Counted from the first letter of the stretch, positions 1 to 9,816 are shown. The stretch is DNA of 64,000 nucleotides from Lachnospiraceae bacterium (GCA_021770755.1 JAETQI010000002.1:107973-171972), one strand, 5' to 3'. The notes: generated by a model not told the origin, from the letters alone. Numbers and translations are program-made.

Positions 1-117
1 TTCGACCACGACCGGCTTGTTGCGCCAGCGCACCGCCATCTCCGTGTCAGCCGCCGTGATCGGCCTCAAATATACCTGTTGTCCCCTGATCACTGTATCC
101 TTTTTCATCGGTTTCAT
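1..117 (-). CDS. GNAT-family N-acetyltransferase, N-terminal fragment cut by the window edge
   Basis: Minus-strand translation from ATG at 117 (or 108): MKPMKKDTVIRGQQVYLRPITAADTEMAVRWRNKPVVVE..., a GNAT-like N-terminus; open at the window edge, so absent from the ORF track. Confidence 0.65.
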   Translation of the reverse strand, partial: MKPMKKDTVIRGQQVYLRPITAADTEMAVRWRNKPVVVE

Positions 118-149
118 ACAATCGTGCTATCTCCTTCTTTTTATCATTT

Positions 150-1967
150 TTATCTTCTTGTCAGCTCATACACGCTGAATGCCGCTTCTGCCGCATCTGT
201 CCTGATCTGATCCACACATCTAAGTTCGACCTCGATCCCGCGCTTCGCATAGTACTGTGCAAGCCATCCAAGATCCGAGTCCGCATCCGCCACAAAATAT
301 GTGTTCATCTGCCTGCCCGCTTTGGAAGCACAGAGCGCGCCCTGAATGTCCCTGATGTGATGCCTCTCCAGCTTCTGCCGCGCAAGCGGACTCTTCGCCG
401 CCCAGCCTCCGCAGAGATCAAAATTTTTGTACGTGTCATCCACATCGGTAAACATTTTTTCCGAGTACGGCACCCCTTCATACGAGGTCGAGGAATACAC
501 ATCGATCACATAATAGTTATCTCCATTTTTCCGGCAATAATCCATCATCGCCCCCCAGCGCGCATCTGCCGCTGCCCGCCCGTCATACTCCGCATGCACG
601 GTCCGCCAGCTAACCACAAGCGCGGCAAGGATACCGGTGATGCCCAGGATACAACTGACCGCTTTTACCGCACGAAAGCGCCCAGCGCCGTATGATCCAG
701 CGCAGTCACAGATCAGAAATCCCGCCAGCATGACAAACTCCGTCATCAGAAGCGGCATCGTCACCCGGTCGAGCACCCTGTCCACCATGCACAGATACAG
801 CCACAAAACGCTGCGCACTACCAGGAGGCACACGATCTTGAAGGCCGCGCCCGCGCGCAGCTTCCCCCTTGCCGGCGCCACACACAGGATCAGATACAGC
901 AGGTAGAGGACGATCACCGCCGCACTTGCGGGCGAGACACTGCCGGATAGCTGCTTTTTATACTGCCACAGCGCCTCCTTCAAGCTGTTTTTGCTGACAA
1001 ACCCGAACGTGTCATGCAGCCCCCTGCCCTCCGCTGCCAGCCGTTCCTGATAGGAGACGATCGCATCCAGCCTCCATGTATCGATCGACTCATCGAGCGC
1101 AAAATTATAATTTTCCAGCAGTGTGTACGACTCCCGCGACAGACCGATGGATTCATAAAAATCCCTGTTGTCCTCATAATCCGGAAGTCCATAAAAGTCA
1201 TACAGCTTGGTCCGCGCGTCAAAAAAGCGCCGAAAGCCTGTCCACTCACTGCCCCTGTACGCCAGCAGGTCCAGGGAGTACACCGCCGCCATGCACAAAA
1301 GCGCCGTGACGATCAGCGTGATATATTTTCTGAAATTCAGTACTGTAAAAAATCGCTCCTCGCCGCACCATCTTAAGATCCCCGCAAACAGCAAAAACGG
1401 CAGCAGCATGATACACACTTCTGTCCGGATCAGGAAGGAGATCACGACGAGAAACAGCGGCAGCAGGTTTCTCCGGAAAAAGACCGATGCCTTGTCCGTC
1501 CCCTGCTCCGTGAGGAAGAGGAACACCGCGCCCGCCATGCACATCCCCGAAGTGACGCTGTACTGCACCACCACAAACTGGCGCAGGAACAGGCCGTACA
1601 CCAGTACTGCCTCCGCCGCGAGCGCAAAAATCCCTGCCTTTGCCCCCCGCATCAAAAAGAGAAGCCTTGCCGCAACCAGAAACACCACGCCAAACTGACA
1701 CAGACACAAAAACAAGCCATACCATGGTACTGACGGGATGGCTCTGTAAAAAAGCGCAAGACACCACGCCAAGGGATACAGCATCTGTATACAATAGCCG
1801 CTCGGCTCACCTGTATAAGCGCCTGACACAATATCCTTGATCATGGTATCGTCATTCAGATCATAATAAAAATCAAACTGGACAGTCAAAAGCAGCGCAA
1901 GCAAGAGGGTAAAAACAAAAGCACCACACACTTTTGCCGCTTTTACTCCTGTGCGGTCATCCATCAT
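150..1967 (-). CDS. Large polytopic membrane protein, possibly GT-C-type glycosyltransferase
   Basis: 605 aa ORF, many hydrophobic segments, start overlaps the stop of the upstream aminotransferase gene; glycan cluster context. Confidence 0.7.
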   Translation of the reverse strand: MMDDRTGVKAAKVCGAFVFTLLLALLLTVQFDFYYDLNDDTMIKDIVSGAYTGEPSGYCIQMLYPLAWCLALFYRAIPSVPWYGLFLCLCQFGVVFLVAARLLFLMRGAKAGIFALAAEAVLVYGLFLRQFVVVQYSVTSGMCMAGAVFLFLTEQGTDKASVFFRRNLLPLFLVVISFLIRTEVCIMLLPFLLFAGILRWCGEERFFTVLNFRKYITLIVTALLCMAAVYSLDLLAYRGSEWTGFRRFFDARTKLYDFYGLPDYEDNRDFYESIGLSRESYTLLENYNFALDESIDTWRLDAIVSYQERLAAEGRGLHDTFGFVSKNSLKEALWQYKKQLSGSVSPASAAVIVLYLLYLILCVAPARGKLRAGAAFKIVCLLVVRSVLWLYLCMVDRVLDRVTMPLLMTEFVMLAGFLICDCAGSYGAGRFRAVKAVSCILGITGILAALVVSWRTVHAEYDGRAAADARWGAMMDYCRKNGDNYYVIDVYSSTSYEGVPYSEKMFTDVDDTYKNFDLCGGWAAKSPLARQKLERHHIRDIQGALCASKAGRQMNTYFVADADSDLGWLAQYYAKRGIEVELRCVDQIRTDAAEAAFSVYELTRR

Positions 1968-3094
1968 ACGTGATAGAACTCCTTCACTTTCCCTACGATA
2001 TAATCAACCTCTTCCGGCGTCAGCACATAGAACATCGGCAGACGCACCAGCCTGTCACTTTCCCTTGTCGTGTACACATCCTCACCCGCAAACCTGCCAA
2101 ACTTGCGTCCCGCCGGCGCCGAGTGCAGCGGCACATAATGAAATACCGCCCAGATGCCGTTCGCTTTCAGAAAATCGATGAGCCTTGTCCGCTCCTCAAG
2201 ATCTTTTGCCTTGATGTAATACATATGCCCGTTGTGGACACAGCCCTCCGGCACATGGGGAAGCTCTAAGATACCGCGGTCCTCAAGCGGCCGCAGCAGT
2301 TCATCATACTGCTTCCACAGCGCCACGCGCTTTGCGGTGATCTCCTCGACCAGCTCGATCTGTGCCCAGAGATAGGCGGCATTCATGTCGCTGGGAAGAT
2401 AGGACGAGCCGTAATTTACCCAGCGGTACTTATCGATCTGCCCTCTGTAGAATTGGGAACGGTTTGTTCCCTTCTCCCGGATGATCTCCGCGTCATTGAT
2501 ATATTTCGGATCCCTGATCAGCAGCGCGCCGCCCTCGCCCATGCTCAGATTCTTGGTCTCATGGAAAGAATAACACCCGAAATCCCCGATCGATCCAAGC
2601 TGTCTTCCCTTGTACGTCGCCGCCATTCCCTGCGCGGCGTCCTCCACCACGAAGAGATCATGGCGCCTTGCAATGTCCATGATGGCATCCATCTCGCAGG
2701 CGACGCCCGCGTAGTGGACGGGCACGATCGCCCGCGTCCTGTCCGTCACCGCCTGTTCGATCAGCGTCTCATCGATGTTCATCGTATCCGGCCGGATATC
2801 GACAAACACTGCCCTGGCGCCGCGCAGCACAAAGGCATCCGCGGTGGACACAAACGTGTAGGATGGCATGATCACCTCGTCGCCCTCCCGGATATCGATC
2901 AGAAGCGCCGCAAGCTCAGTCGCCTGCGTGCAGGATGGCGTCAGCAGACACTTTGCCATGCCCGTGTACTGCTCGATCCACTCACTGCACTTCTTCGTGA
3001 ACGGACCGTCCCCGCATATTTTCTGGTTTTCGACTGCCTGTCGGATATATTCCATCTCCCTGCCTGTAAATGGCGGTACGTTAAAATTGATCAT
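1964..3094 (-). CDS. rffA: DegT/DnrJ/EryC1/StrS aminotransferase, RffA/WecE-like (dTDP-4-amino-4,6-dideoxyhexose transaminase)
   Basis: 376 aa; INFNVPPFTGREMEYI, GDEVIMPSYTFVSTADAFVLRGA, VVEDAAQGMAATYKGRQLGSIGDFGCYSFHETKNLSMGEGGAL. Confidence 0.85.
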   Translation of the reverse strand: MINFNVPPFTGREMEYIRQAVENQKICGDGPFTKKCSEWIEQYTGMAKCLLTPSCTQATELAALLIDIREGDEVIMPSYTFVSTADAFVLRGARAVFVDIRPDTMNIDETLIEQAVTDRTRAIVPVHYAGVACEMDAIMDIARRHDLFVVEDAAQGMAATYKGRQLGSIGDFGCYSFHETKNLSMGEGGALLIRDPKYINDAEIIREKGTNRSQFYRGQIDKYRWVNYGSSYLPSDMNAAYLWAQIELVEEITAKRVALWKQYDELLRPLEDRGILELPHVPEGCVHNGHMYYIKAKDLEERTRLIDFLKANGIWAVFHYVPLHSAPAGRKFGRFAGEDVYTTRESDRLVRLPMFYVLTPEEVDYIVGKVKEFYHV

Positions 3095-3195
3095 GCTCTG
3101 CCCATGCCTTTCCGTGTTTCTGTGCGCTCTCAGCCGCAGTTTTGGAAAATATTTCCCGCTTTATTGTACTCTTTTAATATGATTTTGGCAAGGTT

Positions 3196-3225
3196 TTGAC
3201 AGGAATATACAACAGCTTTTATACA
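3196..3225 (+). promoter_or_regulatory. Candidate sigma-70/A promoter upstream of the two-gene + strand module
   Basis: TTGACA - 18 nt - TATACA, about 115 bp upstream of ATG 3341. Confidence 0.4.
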
Positions 3226-3340
3226 ATTCCCCACAAATATGATTGAAGCCCCAGAAATCCCATGTTACAATATGATTATCAATCTATCCTGCGGCGTGTT
3301 TGAAAAACACGCTAATAAATCTAAAAAAGGAGTTGATCAC

Positions 3341-3610
3341 ATGGTTTATCCTTATATGGTTTTAAATGATGGAACCGAAATTGTGCACACACAGGTCTTT
3401 GAGGAAGACGGGATCAATAAAATAGAAGTCCATTTTGAACGGCCTACCCCATCCGGATTTGATACAGCCCGGTGTCAGTTGCCCTCCTATACATGGCTGA
3501 TCAAAGAGGGGTTTTCAGACGAAGAAATGCAATTGTTCGATCAGATCGTACACAGCCATGCTCATTTGTTCTACAAATACGGCGCTAACGGAGGGATTCA
3601 GATTGCCTAG
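3341..3610 (+). CDS. Small uncharacterised protein, partner of DUF4160-like protein
   Basis: 89 aa from ATG 3341 preceded by AAAAAAGGAG; stop overlaps TTG start of next ORF. Confidence 0.65.
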   Translation: MVYPYMVLNDGTEIVHTQVFEEDGINKIEVHFERPTPSGFDTARCQLPSYTWLIKEGFSDEEMQLFDQIVHSHAHLFYKYGANGGIQIA

Positions 3611-3881
3611 TATTTTTTCAGTCGGTGGATATAAAGTATTCTTTTGGTCCAACGAAAATAACGAACCGATTCATGTGCATATTACAAAAGGCCAGCCTAA
3701 TGCAGCCTCCACCAAAATATGGCTTACCAAAAATGGAGGCTGCATTATTGCCAATAATAAAGACCGCATTCCAAACAAAGATCTGGACAAATTAATGGAA
3801 ATGATCCAGGCGCACTACTTCATCATATGTGCTGAATGGAAAAAACATTTTAAAACGGATGAAATTCAATTCTACTGCTGA
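3603..3881 (+). CDS. DUF4160-like protein
   Basis: TTG start 3603 gives MPSIFSVGGYKVFFWSNENNEPIHVHITKG..., a typical DUF4160 pattern; translationally coupled to the previous ORF. Confidence 0.75.
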   Translation: MPSIFSVGGYKVFFWSNENNEPIHVHITKGQPNAASTKIWLTKNGGCIIANNKDRIPNKDLDKLMEMIQAHYFIICAEWKKHFKTDEIQFYC

Positions 3882-6736
3882 TGATCTGCAGACAGTACAA
3901 TATACGCCCCACTCTCAAAACACTGCCTGTACCCGTTCGCTTCTGCAAAATCCATGATACGCGCAAGCTTCTGCCGTTCCAGGCTGTCCTCGTCCGCAGC
4001 GCGCTCCACCGCAGCGCGCCCGAGGATCACGACCGGAAAGGCATCCGGCTCCGCTTTCGACACACGGTCAAGCTCCTGTATGAGCACATCCATATCATAA
4101 GAATCTAAGTCTGCCCATGTCGTGGATATCGCCGGTTCCATGTCAAACAAATACGCCAATGCCGGGATCTGCCCATACAATATCACCTGTTTTTTATTCA
4201 ATCCGTTCTGATACAGATATCGGTCAAGCTCCTCGAGCGCGTCCTTCCTGTCCGCCGTCGTCACAAGTCCTGTACCGGCGTCACTGCAGAGCAGCTCAAC
4301 CGCGCTGCTGTCCTTGCCCGCCGCGCCTTTGTCATGAAACACAAACGCTGCTCCAAACAAAAGGCCCTGCACCGCGGTACACACCGTCACGAAGCCGAGC
4401 ACCAGGCGAAATGCAAAACCTGCCGTTCTCTTTGCATGCTTTGGCAGCACAGCATTTTTGCCCGCAAATACATCGAAAAGCATCATGATGGAGACCGGCA
4501 TCACGAGAAACAGGTTGTTGATAATCGGATACAGCCCGTTGTTGCTGCCAAGCGGTGTCACAAAGATCACGACCAGCAAAAACACTGCCCACAATCTGAA
4601 TTCGCGGCTCGCCTTTCCATAAAATAACAGCCGCACACACATGCAGATCACGACCAGCAGATAGACCGTCACCCACTTGTACATACAGAAATAGTCACTG
4701 TAATCCAATCCGAACATGCCCCTGCCATAGCAGAAGCGGAGCACGACCACAAGTCCCAGCACATAGAATACCTTAAAAACATAAACCCCTTTATTCACGA
4801 GTACTTTGTCCATGAAATGAAAAAATAGCACCCCGGCCAGCATATAGCCCGCAAACAGCAGCAGCCACGGGCTGTAACCGATGTAGTCGCCAAACATCGC
4901 CGTGACCATCGATGTCGGCTTATAGTCCGTCGCATGGTCTGTCATGCCAAACAGGGAGGCGATCATCTGCGGATACGACGCCGCACCGTAGCGCATGCAG
5001 ATCACCGCAAGCGGCACGGCAAGTCCCGCCAGATAGCCGCCGGCGCAGCAGAGCGTGCGCTTCACCAATACGCCAAACCGCCCTGCCCTGTCCTGGTTCC
5101 AGAAACAGTCGCACCACACCGGCAGGATCAGCGCCATGTATGTGATATTCGGCATTCTCACCGCCACACAGAGTCCTAAGATAACACCCGCTGTGACAAA
5201 ATATTTCGTCCGCTCTCCCTCCTGCTCCTTCATAAGCCCTGCAAACAGTACCATGACAGCGATCGTCATGAGGAGATATCCGAGATAGTGATATAAGATA
5301 ACGCCCGGCGCCCAGCAGAGCGAGAGTGCCGTCAGCTCCGCGGCAAACATCAGGGCGCACAATAACTTCTGTTTTTTTCCGTAGCGCTTCTGAAAAAAAA
5401 GATATACCCCCGCAGCCACAGCACCGATCAGCATGCCAGCGTACACATTCATGCCGATCCAGAGACTGCCAAAGGGCAGCTTTGACAGCAGTACACCCGT
5501 TATATTTGCCAGATATGTCGCAAGCTTCCACATCTCATTCAGCGAGTTAAAAAAACGATAATTGCCAAGCGCATAGCCCGCATCCATCAGATCCAGCCCG
5601 ACCGCGGCATGGCGCAGCGGGTACAGCAGCAGGATCAGCGCCGGCAGGAGCGTCACAAAAGCCTTCTGCCGTATCAGTTCGACCGCAGTGCAGACCAGAT
5701 ACACGCACAGCACCGTGCCTGCCATATGCGCCAGGAAGCTTATCACAGAGCCCTGAAGCAGCGCCTCACTGTGCACCCATCTCGTCCACATGGCACGGAT
5801 ATCGATGTGCTCATGGATCAGATAGACGCCAAACGTCGCGCCCGAGAACAGCTCAATCGGCTTTCGGAAGCGCTCCAGCGCAGCAAAGGAGTGGTTCCTG
5901 TACTCTTTAAATAGAAGAAACAGTCCCACCGCACCCGTGTAGCAGAACAGAAAATTGTAAGTATATCCATAGTTGATCAGATCCTCCAACCGTCCCGTCT
6001 TTAAAAAGACCTGCCTGATCAGGAAAAAGGAAGCAAACACCGTCAGCATACTGCCAGCGTACAGCGCCGCCGCCCGCCACGCTGTCCTGATCCATGTAAC
6101 CTCATACCGCCTAAGATAAGCCCCCGTCAGATACAGGACCACAAACCACAGACTGTCATATCCATACTTGTCCCACGGTAACTGCATCGGTATAACCGTC
6201 TTTGAGACACTCAGCAGCAGCAGAAACCCAGCCAGCAGATATTTTAATTCCCGCTGGTTCATATACGCGATCCCGGCATTCAGAAACGGCATCATCAGAC
6301 ATAAAATAACATAAGATGCCGCAAACCAGTAATGTTCCGTCACGATCGGAAAACAGTAGGAAAACAACCGGTAAACATCAAACTCCTGCACACCGGTGAC
6401 AAGTGCGGTACAGCCAAAGAGCACCGAGTAAAAGAACACCTGCTTCCATATCTTAAGCGGCTTTCGCAGCACCTCCCGGAACGTGAAATTCTTCCCGTTC
6501 GTCATGTTTCCCCGCGCATCCACGCCAAAGTATCCGCTGATGAGCACATAGACATTGACCGCCACTAGGAAAAATGCCTCCGCAAACCATGCCGTGTATC
6601 CGGCAGCAGTCATATCCGCCCTAGCAGGATCACCCAGAAGCCCCCCTTTACTGAGATAGTGCAGACTCACGATCATCAGCATCGCTATGATGCGGAGCAG
6701 CTCGTAATTTAATTGTCTCTTTTTTTCTGCAGCCAT
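3872..6736 (-). CDS. Acyltransferase-3-like N-terminal domain fused to a C-terminal GT-C-like polytopic domain
   Basis: ATG 6736 preceded by GAGAGGAGAACC; N-term LNYELLRIIAMLMIVSLHYLSKGG (acyltransferase 3); C-term DAGYALGNYRFFNSLNEMWKLATYLANITGVLLSKLPFGS polytopic membrane region. Confidence 0.75.
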   Translation of the reverse strand: MAAEKKRQLNYELLRIIAMLMIVSLHYLSKGGLLGDPARADMTAAGYTAWFAEAFFLVAVNVYVLISGYFGVDARGNMTNGKNFTFREVLRKPLKIWKQVFFYSVLFGCTALVTGVQEFDVYRLFSYCFPIVTEHYWFAASYVILCLMMPFLNAGIAYMNQRELKYLLAGFLLLLSVSKTVIPMQLPWDKYGYDSLWFVVLYLTGAYLRRYEVTWIRTAWRAAALYAGSMLTVFASFFLIRQVFLKTGRLEDLINYGYTYNFLFCYTGAVGLFLLFKEYRNHSFAALERFRKPIELFSGATFGVYLIHEHIDIRAMWTRWVHSEALLQGSVISFLAHMAGTVLCVYLVCTAVELIRQKAFVTLLPALILLLYPLRHAAVGLDLMDAGYALGNYRFFNSLNEMWKLATYLANITGVLLSKLPFGSLWIGMNVYAGMLIGAVAAGVYLFFQKRYGKKQKLLCALMFAAELTALSLCWAPGVILYHYLGYLLMTIAVMVLFAGLMKEQEGERTKYFVTAGVILGLCVAVRMPNITYMALILPVWCDCFWNQDRAGRFGVLVKRTLCCAGGYLAGLAVPLAVICMRYGAASYPQMIASLFGMTDHATDYKPTSMVTAMFGDYIGYSPWLLLFAGYMLAGVLFFHFMDKVLVNKGVYVFKVFYVLGLVVVLRFCYGRGMFGLDYSDYFCMYKWVTVYLLVVICMCVRLLFYGKASREFRLWAVFLLVVIFVTPLGSNNGLYPIINNLFLVMPVSIMMLFDVFAGKNAVLPKHAKRTAGFAFRLVLGFVTVCTAVQGLLFGAAFVFHDKGAAGKDSSAVELLCSDAGTGLVTTADRKDALEELDRYLYQNGLNKKQVILYGQIPALAYLFDMEPAISTTWADLDSYDMDVLIQELDRVSKAEPDAFPVVILGRAAVERAADEDSLERQKLARIMDFAEANGYRQCFESGAYIVLSADHQQ

Positions 6737-6778
6737 GGTTCTCCTCTCATTTCTGTCGTTCGCATCCACGCACACGCG

Positions 6779-7912
6779 CTATTTCACCGCAAGCTTTGAC
6801 AACCGCTCCGCGATGCGCCCCGCCCCTTTTGCGTCGATCAGTTCCTTCTCCTGCCGATGTAAGAGCGCTCTGTACGTTCTGTCGGCGATGCATCTTCTAA
6901 GCGCTGCCGTCATACGCGCGGTCACTTCCGCTTCATCCTTCGCAAAGCACCCCGCGTTGACGATGTCTGTCAGCCGCTCCAGCGCCTCCGCTCCCTGACG
7001 CTGGTTCTCGGCAAAATAAAAGACGATCATCGGCACACCGATAGTGCTGACCTCATAGATCGTGCTCCCCGTCGCTGAGATCACCACGTCGCTTTTCAGA
7101 AGCAGACTGCGCATATCCTTCACATTCTCATGGATCACGATGGACATCTGACCGCCGCTGCAGTCCTGTACTTTATCATCCTGGTACCTGTGTTTCAGCT
7201 CATCGGCATACTGATTAAAGGGACCGCTGACCAGATGAAGGCAGATCCCCTGCCCGGCGATCGCGCCATCACTGCGCAGTGCCTCCGCAAAAGCCCCCGC
7301 CGCAAAGCAGGGATCACTGCCGCCGGTTGTTATCATAACATCTGTCACTTTACTGCGGACCGCATATCCTGCCGGCTCCTGAAAGGCTTTCCGCAGCGGC
7401 ATGTAACGGGCTCCCAGAAGGAGCCTGCTGTTTTCCATTCCCGCATCCCTATACTTTTGTGCCAGATCCGGCGCATAGATATTGTAATTGATCAGCAGAT
7501 CCACCGGATAGGCGTCTCCCATATCCTCAAAGCACGCCACCCGCAAGGAATGCCGTCCCATTTTTTTTAGTTCAAGGTAATACGCACAACTCACCTGATA
7601 GCTGTCCACCAGCAGCACGATGCCGTCTGCAGCCTGCTCCGCACAGAGCACTGCCGCAAGCCGCGGAAGTTCGCCCATCATGTCCCTGTAGTCCGTATCC
7701 AGCACGATCACGCGAAATCCCCTGTCCTCAATCAAAGCGCGGCAGCCTGCATCCGCCGTGATAAAGACAGGCGGATGCAGGCTGTCCCTGTCCGCTGCCG
7801 CCTCCGCCACCGCAAGGCAGCGCATCACATGCCCCATACCAATCTCCGTATTGCCGTCTGCACGAATATATAACACCCAATCCCTCCTGTCAGTCCCTGT
7901 ATCACAATCCAT
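6779..7912 (-). CDS. pseG: PseG, UDP-2,4-diacetamido-2,4,6-trideoxy-beta-L-altropyranose hydrolase
   Basis: IRADGNTEIGMGHVMRCLAVAEA, ITTGGSDPC, VVISATGSTIYEVSTIGVPMIVFYFAENQ; Pse operon context. Confidence 0.88.
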   Translation of the reverse strand: MDCDTGTDRRDWVLYIRADGNTEIGMGHVMRCLAVAEAAADRDSLHPPVFITADAGCRALIEDRGFRVIVLDTDYRDMMGELPRLAAVLCAEQAADGIVLLVDSYQVSCAYYLELKKMGRHSLRVACFEDMGDAYPVDLLINYNIYAPDLAQKYRDAGMENSRLLLGARYMPLRKAFQEPAGYAVRSKVTDVMITTGGSDPCFAAGAFAEALRSDGAIAGQGICLHLVSGPFNQYADELKHRYQDDKVQDCSGGQMSIVIHENVKDMRSLLLKSDVVISATGSTIYEVSTIGVPMIVFYFAENQRQGAEALERLTDIVNAGCFAKDEAEVTARMTAALRRCIADRTYRALLHRQEKELIDAKGAGRIAERLSKLAVK

Positions 7913-9347
7913 TCGAACCCGGAAAGCGCTGCCGGATCAGCATGAACGCCTCCGCCCGCTGCATCCCTGCCGCCATGCCGCGCGTCCTGGAGAGCACGTC
8001 CATCCCGGTCAGGCTCCTCGGGTGCGGAAAAGTGCACAGCTCGGACACATAACAGTTCATCGCCTGCTCCTTCTGCCCGTAATAACCAGTGATATCCACA
8101 AATACATTGGGGCAGAACGCGGGCTGTGCGCTGCAGTCAAAATTCCACTCCGAGGAGGAGAGCGTCTCAAACGCATAGACCGTCTCCACACAGCAGTCCG
8201 CCATCGGTCTCGTCGCCGTGAGCACCGCGCGCGCCGTATACTGATGATCCACATTCAGATCCCCGCTGTAATGAGTATAGATGATCTGCGGCCGCAATTC
8301 CCGTATTTTCTGCTCCACCGCCTTTACAATGTCGAGCAGGTCGACACCGTCAAAACGGTTATCGGGAAAATCCGCAAAAAATACTTCCCGATAGCCTACT
8401 GCCTTCGCGCTCTCCAGCGTGTTGCGGTGAAGCGCTTCCACAGTCTCCCTGTCCGTATCCTCCCTGTGCGTGCTGCGCGAAGTCTGCCCTTCTCCCAGGA
8501 TCAGGGCGTAGACCACGTCGCCCTGCGCCGTATATCGTGCCACTGTGCCGCCGACTCCCAGGATCTCGTCGTCGGGATGCGCCGCCACGACCAGCACCGT
8601 TTTTTTCTGCGATTCTTCGCAAGCCTCCGGCTGATCTGACGCACGCCGGAAGACAACCCGCGCCGAAAGCTCTGTTTCATCGTCGCGCAAATCATCGTGC
8701 AGATATTGCGCCTGCTCAAATTCCAGACGATGATCCCCAAACTCGATGAACGCCCTCGGATATCCCTCGGCGTCCAGCATCCGGATATGATCATAGATCC
8801 GGTCCGTTTTCATATCAGGCGTTATACGCCCGTCCTCCGGCTTTCTGCGCTTAAATATCACCGGTTCTCCCTCCTGCGGGACAGGTGATATCTTCGCTTT
8901 CGAATCGTCCAGGAAACGCGGGATCATCTCACGGAAAATGATATCCGCGCAGCGCACGAAGATCTCCTGAGCGCTCCCATCCAGAGATAACGCATGCTTC
9001 ATATAGACCGGACCGCCGTCGAGCTTCTCTGTCATCCTGATCGCCGAGATCTTCGTCTCCTTATGTCCGCGCACGATCAGGTTCTGCAGTGGGCTTCCGC
9101 CGCGCCCGTAGGGCAGGTCTGTCATGTGAAACACCACACACTCCCAGTGATCTGTTATCTCGCGCGGCATGATGTAGGACCAGTGCGGCAGAAAGATATA
9201 GTCCGGATGGAAATCACATACGTTATCGGCTGTGAACTCCTCCCTGCGCGTATAAATAACAATGTCGTGCACACCCTCGTACTGCCTCTGCAGCGCCTCC
9301 GCGCGCTCAATATTCCAGGATTTGATCGTTGCAATGATAATCTTCAT
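7902..9347 (-). CDS. Fusion: formyltransferase-like N-terminal domain plus PIG-L/LmbE-type deacetylase C-terminal domain
   Basis: N-term VVFHMTDLPYGRGGSPLQNLI...KLDGGPVY (formyltransferase fold); C-term KKTVLVVAAHPDDEILGVGGTVARY and YTHYSGDLNVDHQ (PIG-L signature). Confidence 0.87.
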   Translation of the reverse strand: MKIIIATIKSWNIERAEALQRQYEGVHDIVIYTRREEFTADNVCDFHPDYIFLPHWSYIMPREITDHWECVVFHMTDLPYGRGGSPLQNLIVRGHKETKISAIRMTEKLDGGPVYMKHALSLDGSAQEIFVRCADIIFREMIPRFLDDSKAKISPVPQEGEPVIFKRRKPEDGRITPDMKTDRIYDHIRMLDAEGYPRAFIEFGDHRLEFEQAQYLHDDLRDDETELSARVVFRRASDQPEACEESQKKTVLVVAAHPDDEILGVGGTVARYTAQGDVVYALILGEGQTSRSTHREDTDRETVEALHRNTLESAKAVGYREVFFADFPDNRFDGVDLLDIVKAVEQKIRELRPQIIYTHYSGDLNVDHQYTARAVLTATRPMADCCVETVYAFETLSSSEWNFDCSAQPAFCPNVFVDITGYYGQKEQAMNCYVSELCTFPHPRSLTGMDVLSRTRGMAAGMQRAEAFMLIRQRFPGSNGL

Positions 9348-9360
9348 TCAATAACACCCT

Positions 9361-9816
9361 CTACATCATGTTTTGTTCATATTGTATGCACTCCGGCAGC
9401 TCTTTTTTATGAAAACCGCATTTTTCAAAAGCCCTGGCGGATGCCTCATTTCCATATTTTACCTGTCCGACAAGTTTCGTAACGCATGGTATCCCATCTG
9501 CCGCAAGCTGTGTCCGCAGCAGGCGCAGCAGCCGGATCCCATAACCCTTTCCCCGCTGATCCAGCGCGACGCTGTAATCGATGTACGCCGCACTGTCCTC
9601 CACATTCAGGCGGATCTGTCCTACAGGTACACCGTCATCATCCAGAATATACTGATGCACCGACGCGTCCGCCATCATCTTATCAAACCATACCACATGT
9701 TTTTCATAGGGAATCTTCTCTGTGTGAAAGGCATTGGCACGGACAGCATCATCGTTTGCCCAGCCAAACAACAGATCCCTGTCGGCACGAACCGCCCTCC
9801 TTAGCTGCAGGCTCAT
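9361..9816 (-). CDS. pseH: PseH-like GNAT N-acetyltransferase
   Basis: 151 aa GNAT; LFGWANDDAVRANAFHTEKIPYEKHVVWFDKMM; between pseI and the fusion gene. Confidence 0.85.
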   Translation of the reverse strand: MSLQLRRAVRADRDLLFGWANDDAVRANAFHTEKIPYEKHVVWFDKMMADASVHQYILDDDGVPVGQIRLNVEDSAAYIDYSVALDQRGKGYGIRLLRLLRTQLAADGIPCVTKLVGQVKYGNEASARAFEKCGFHKKELPECIQYEQNMM

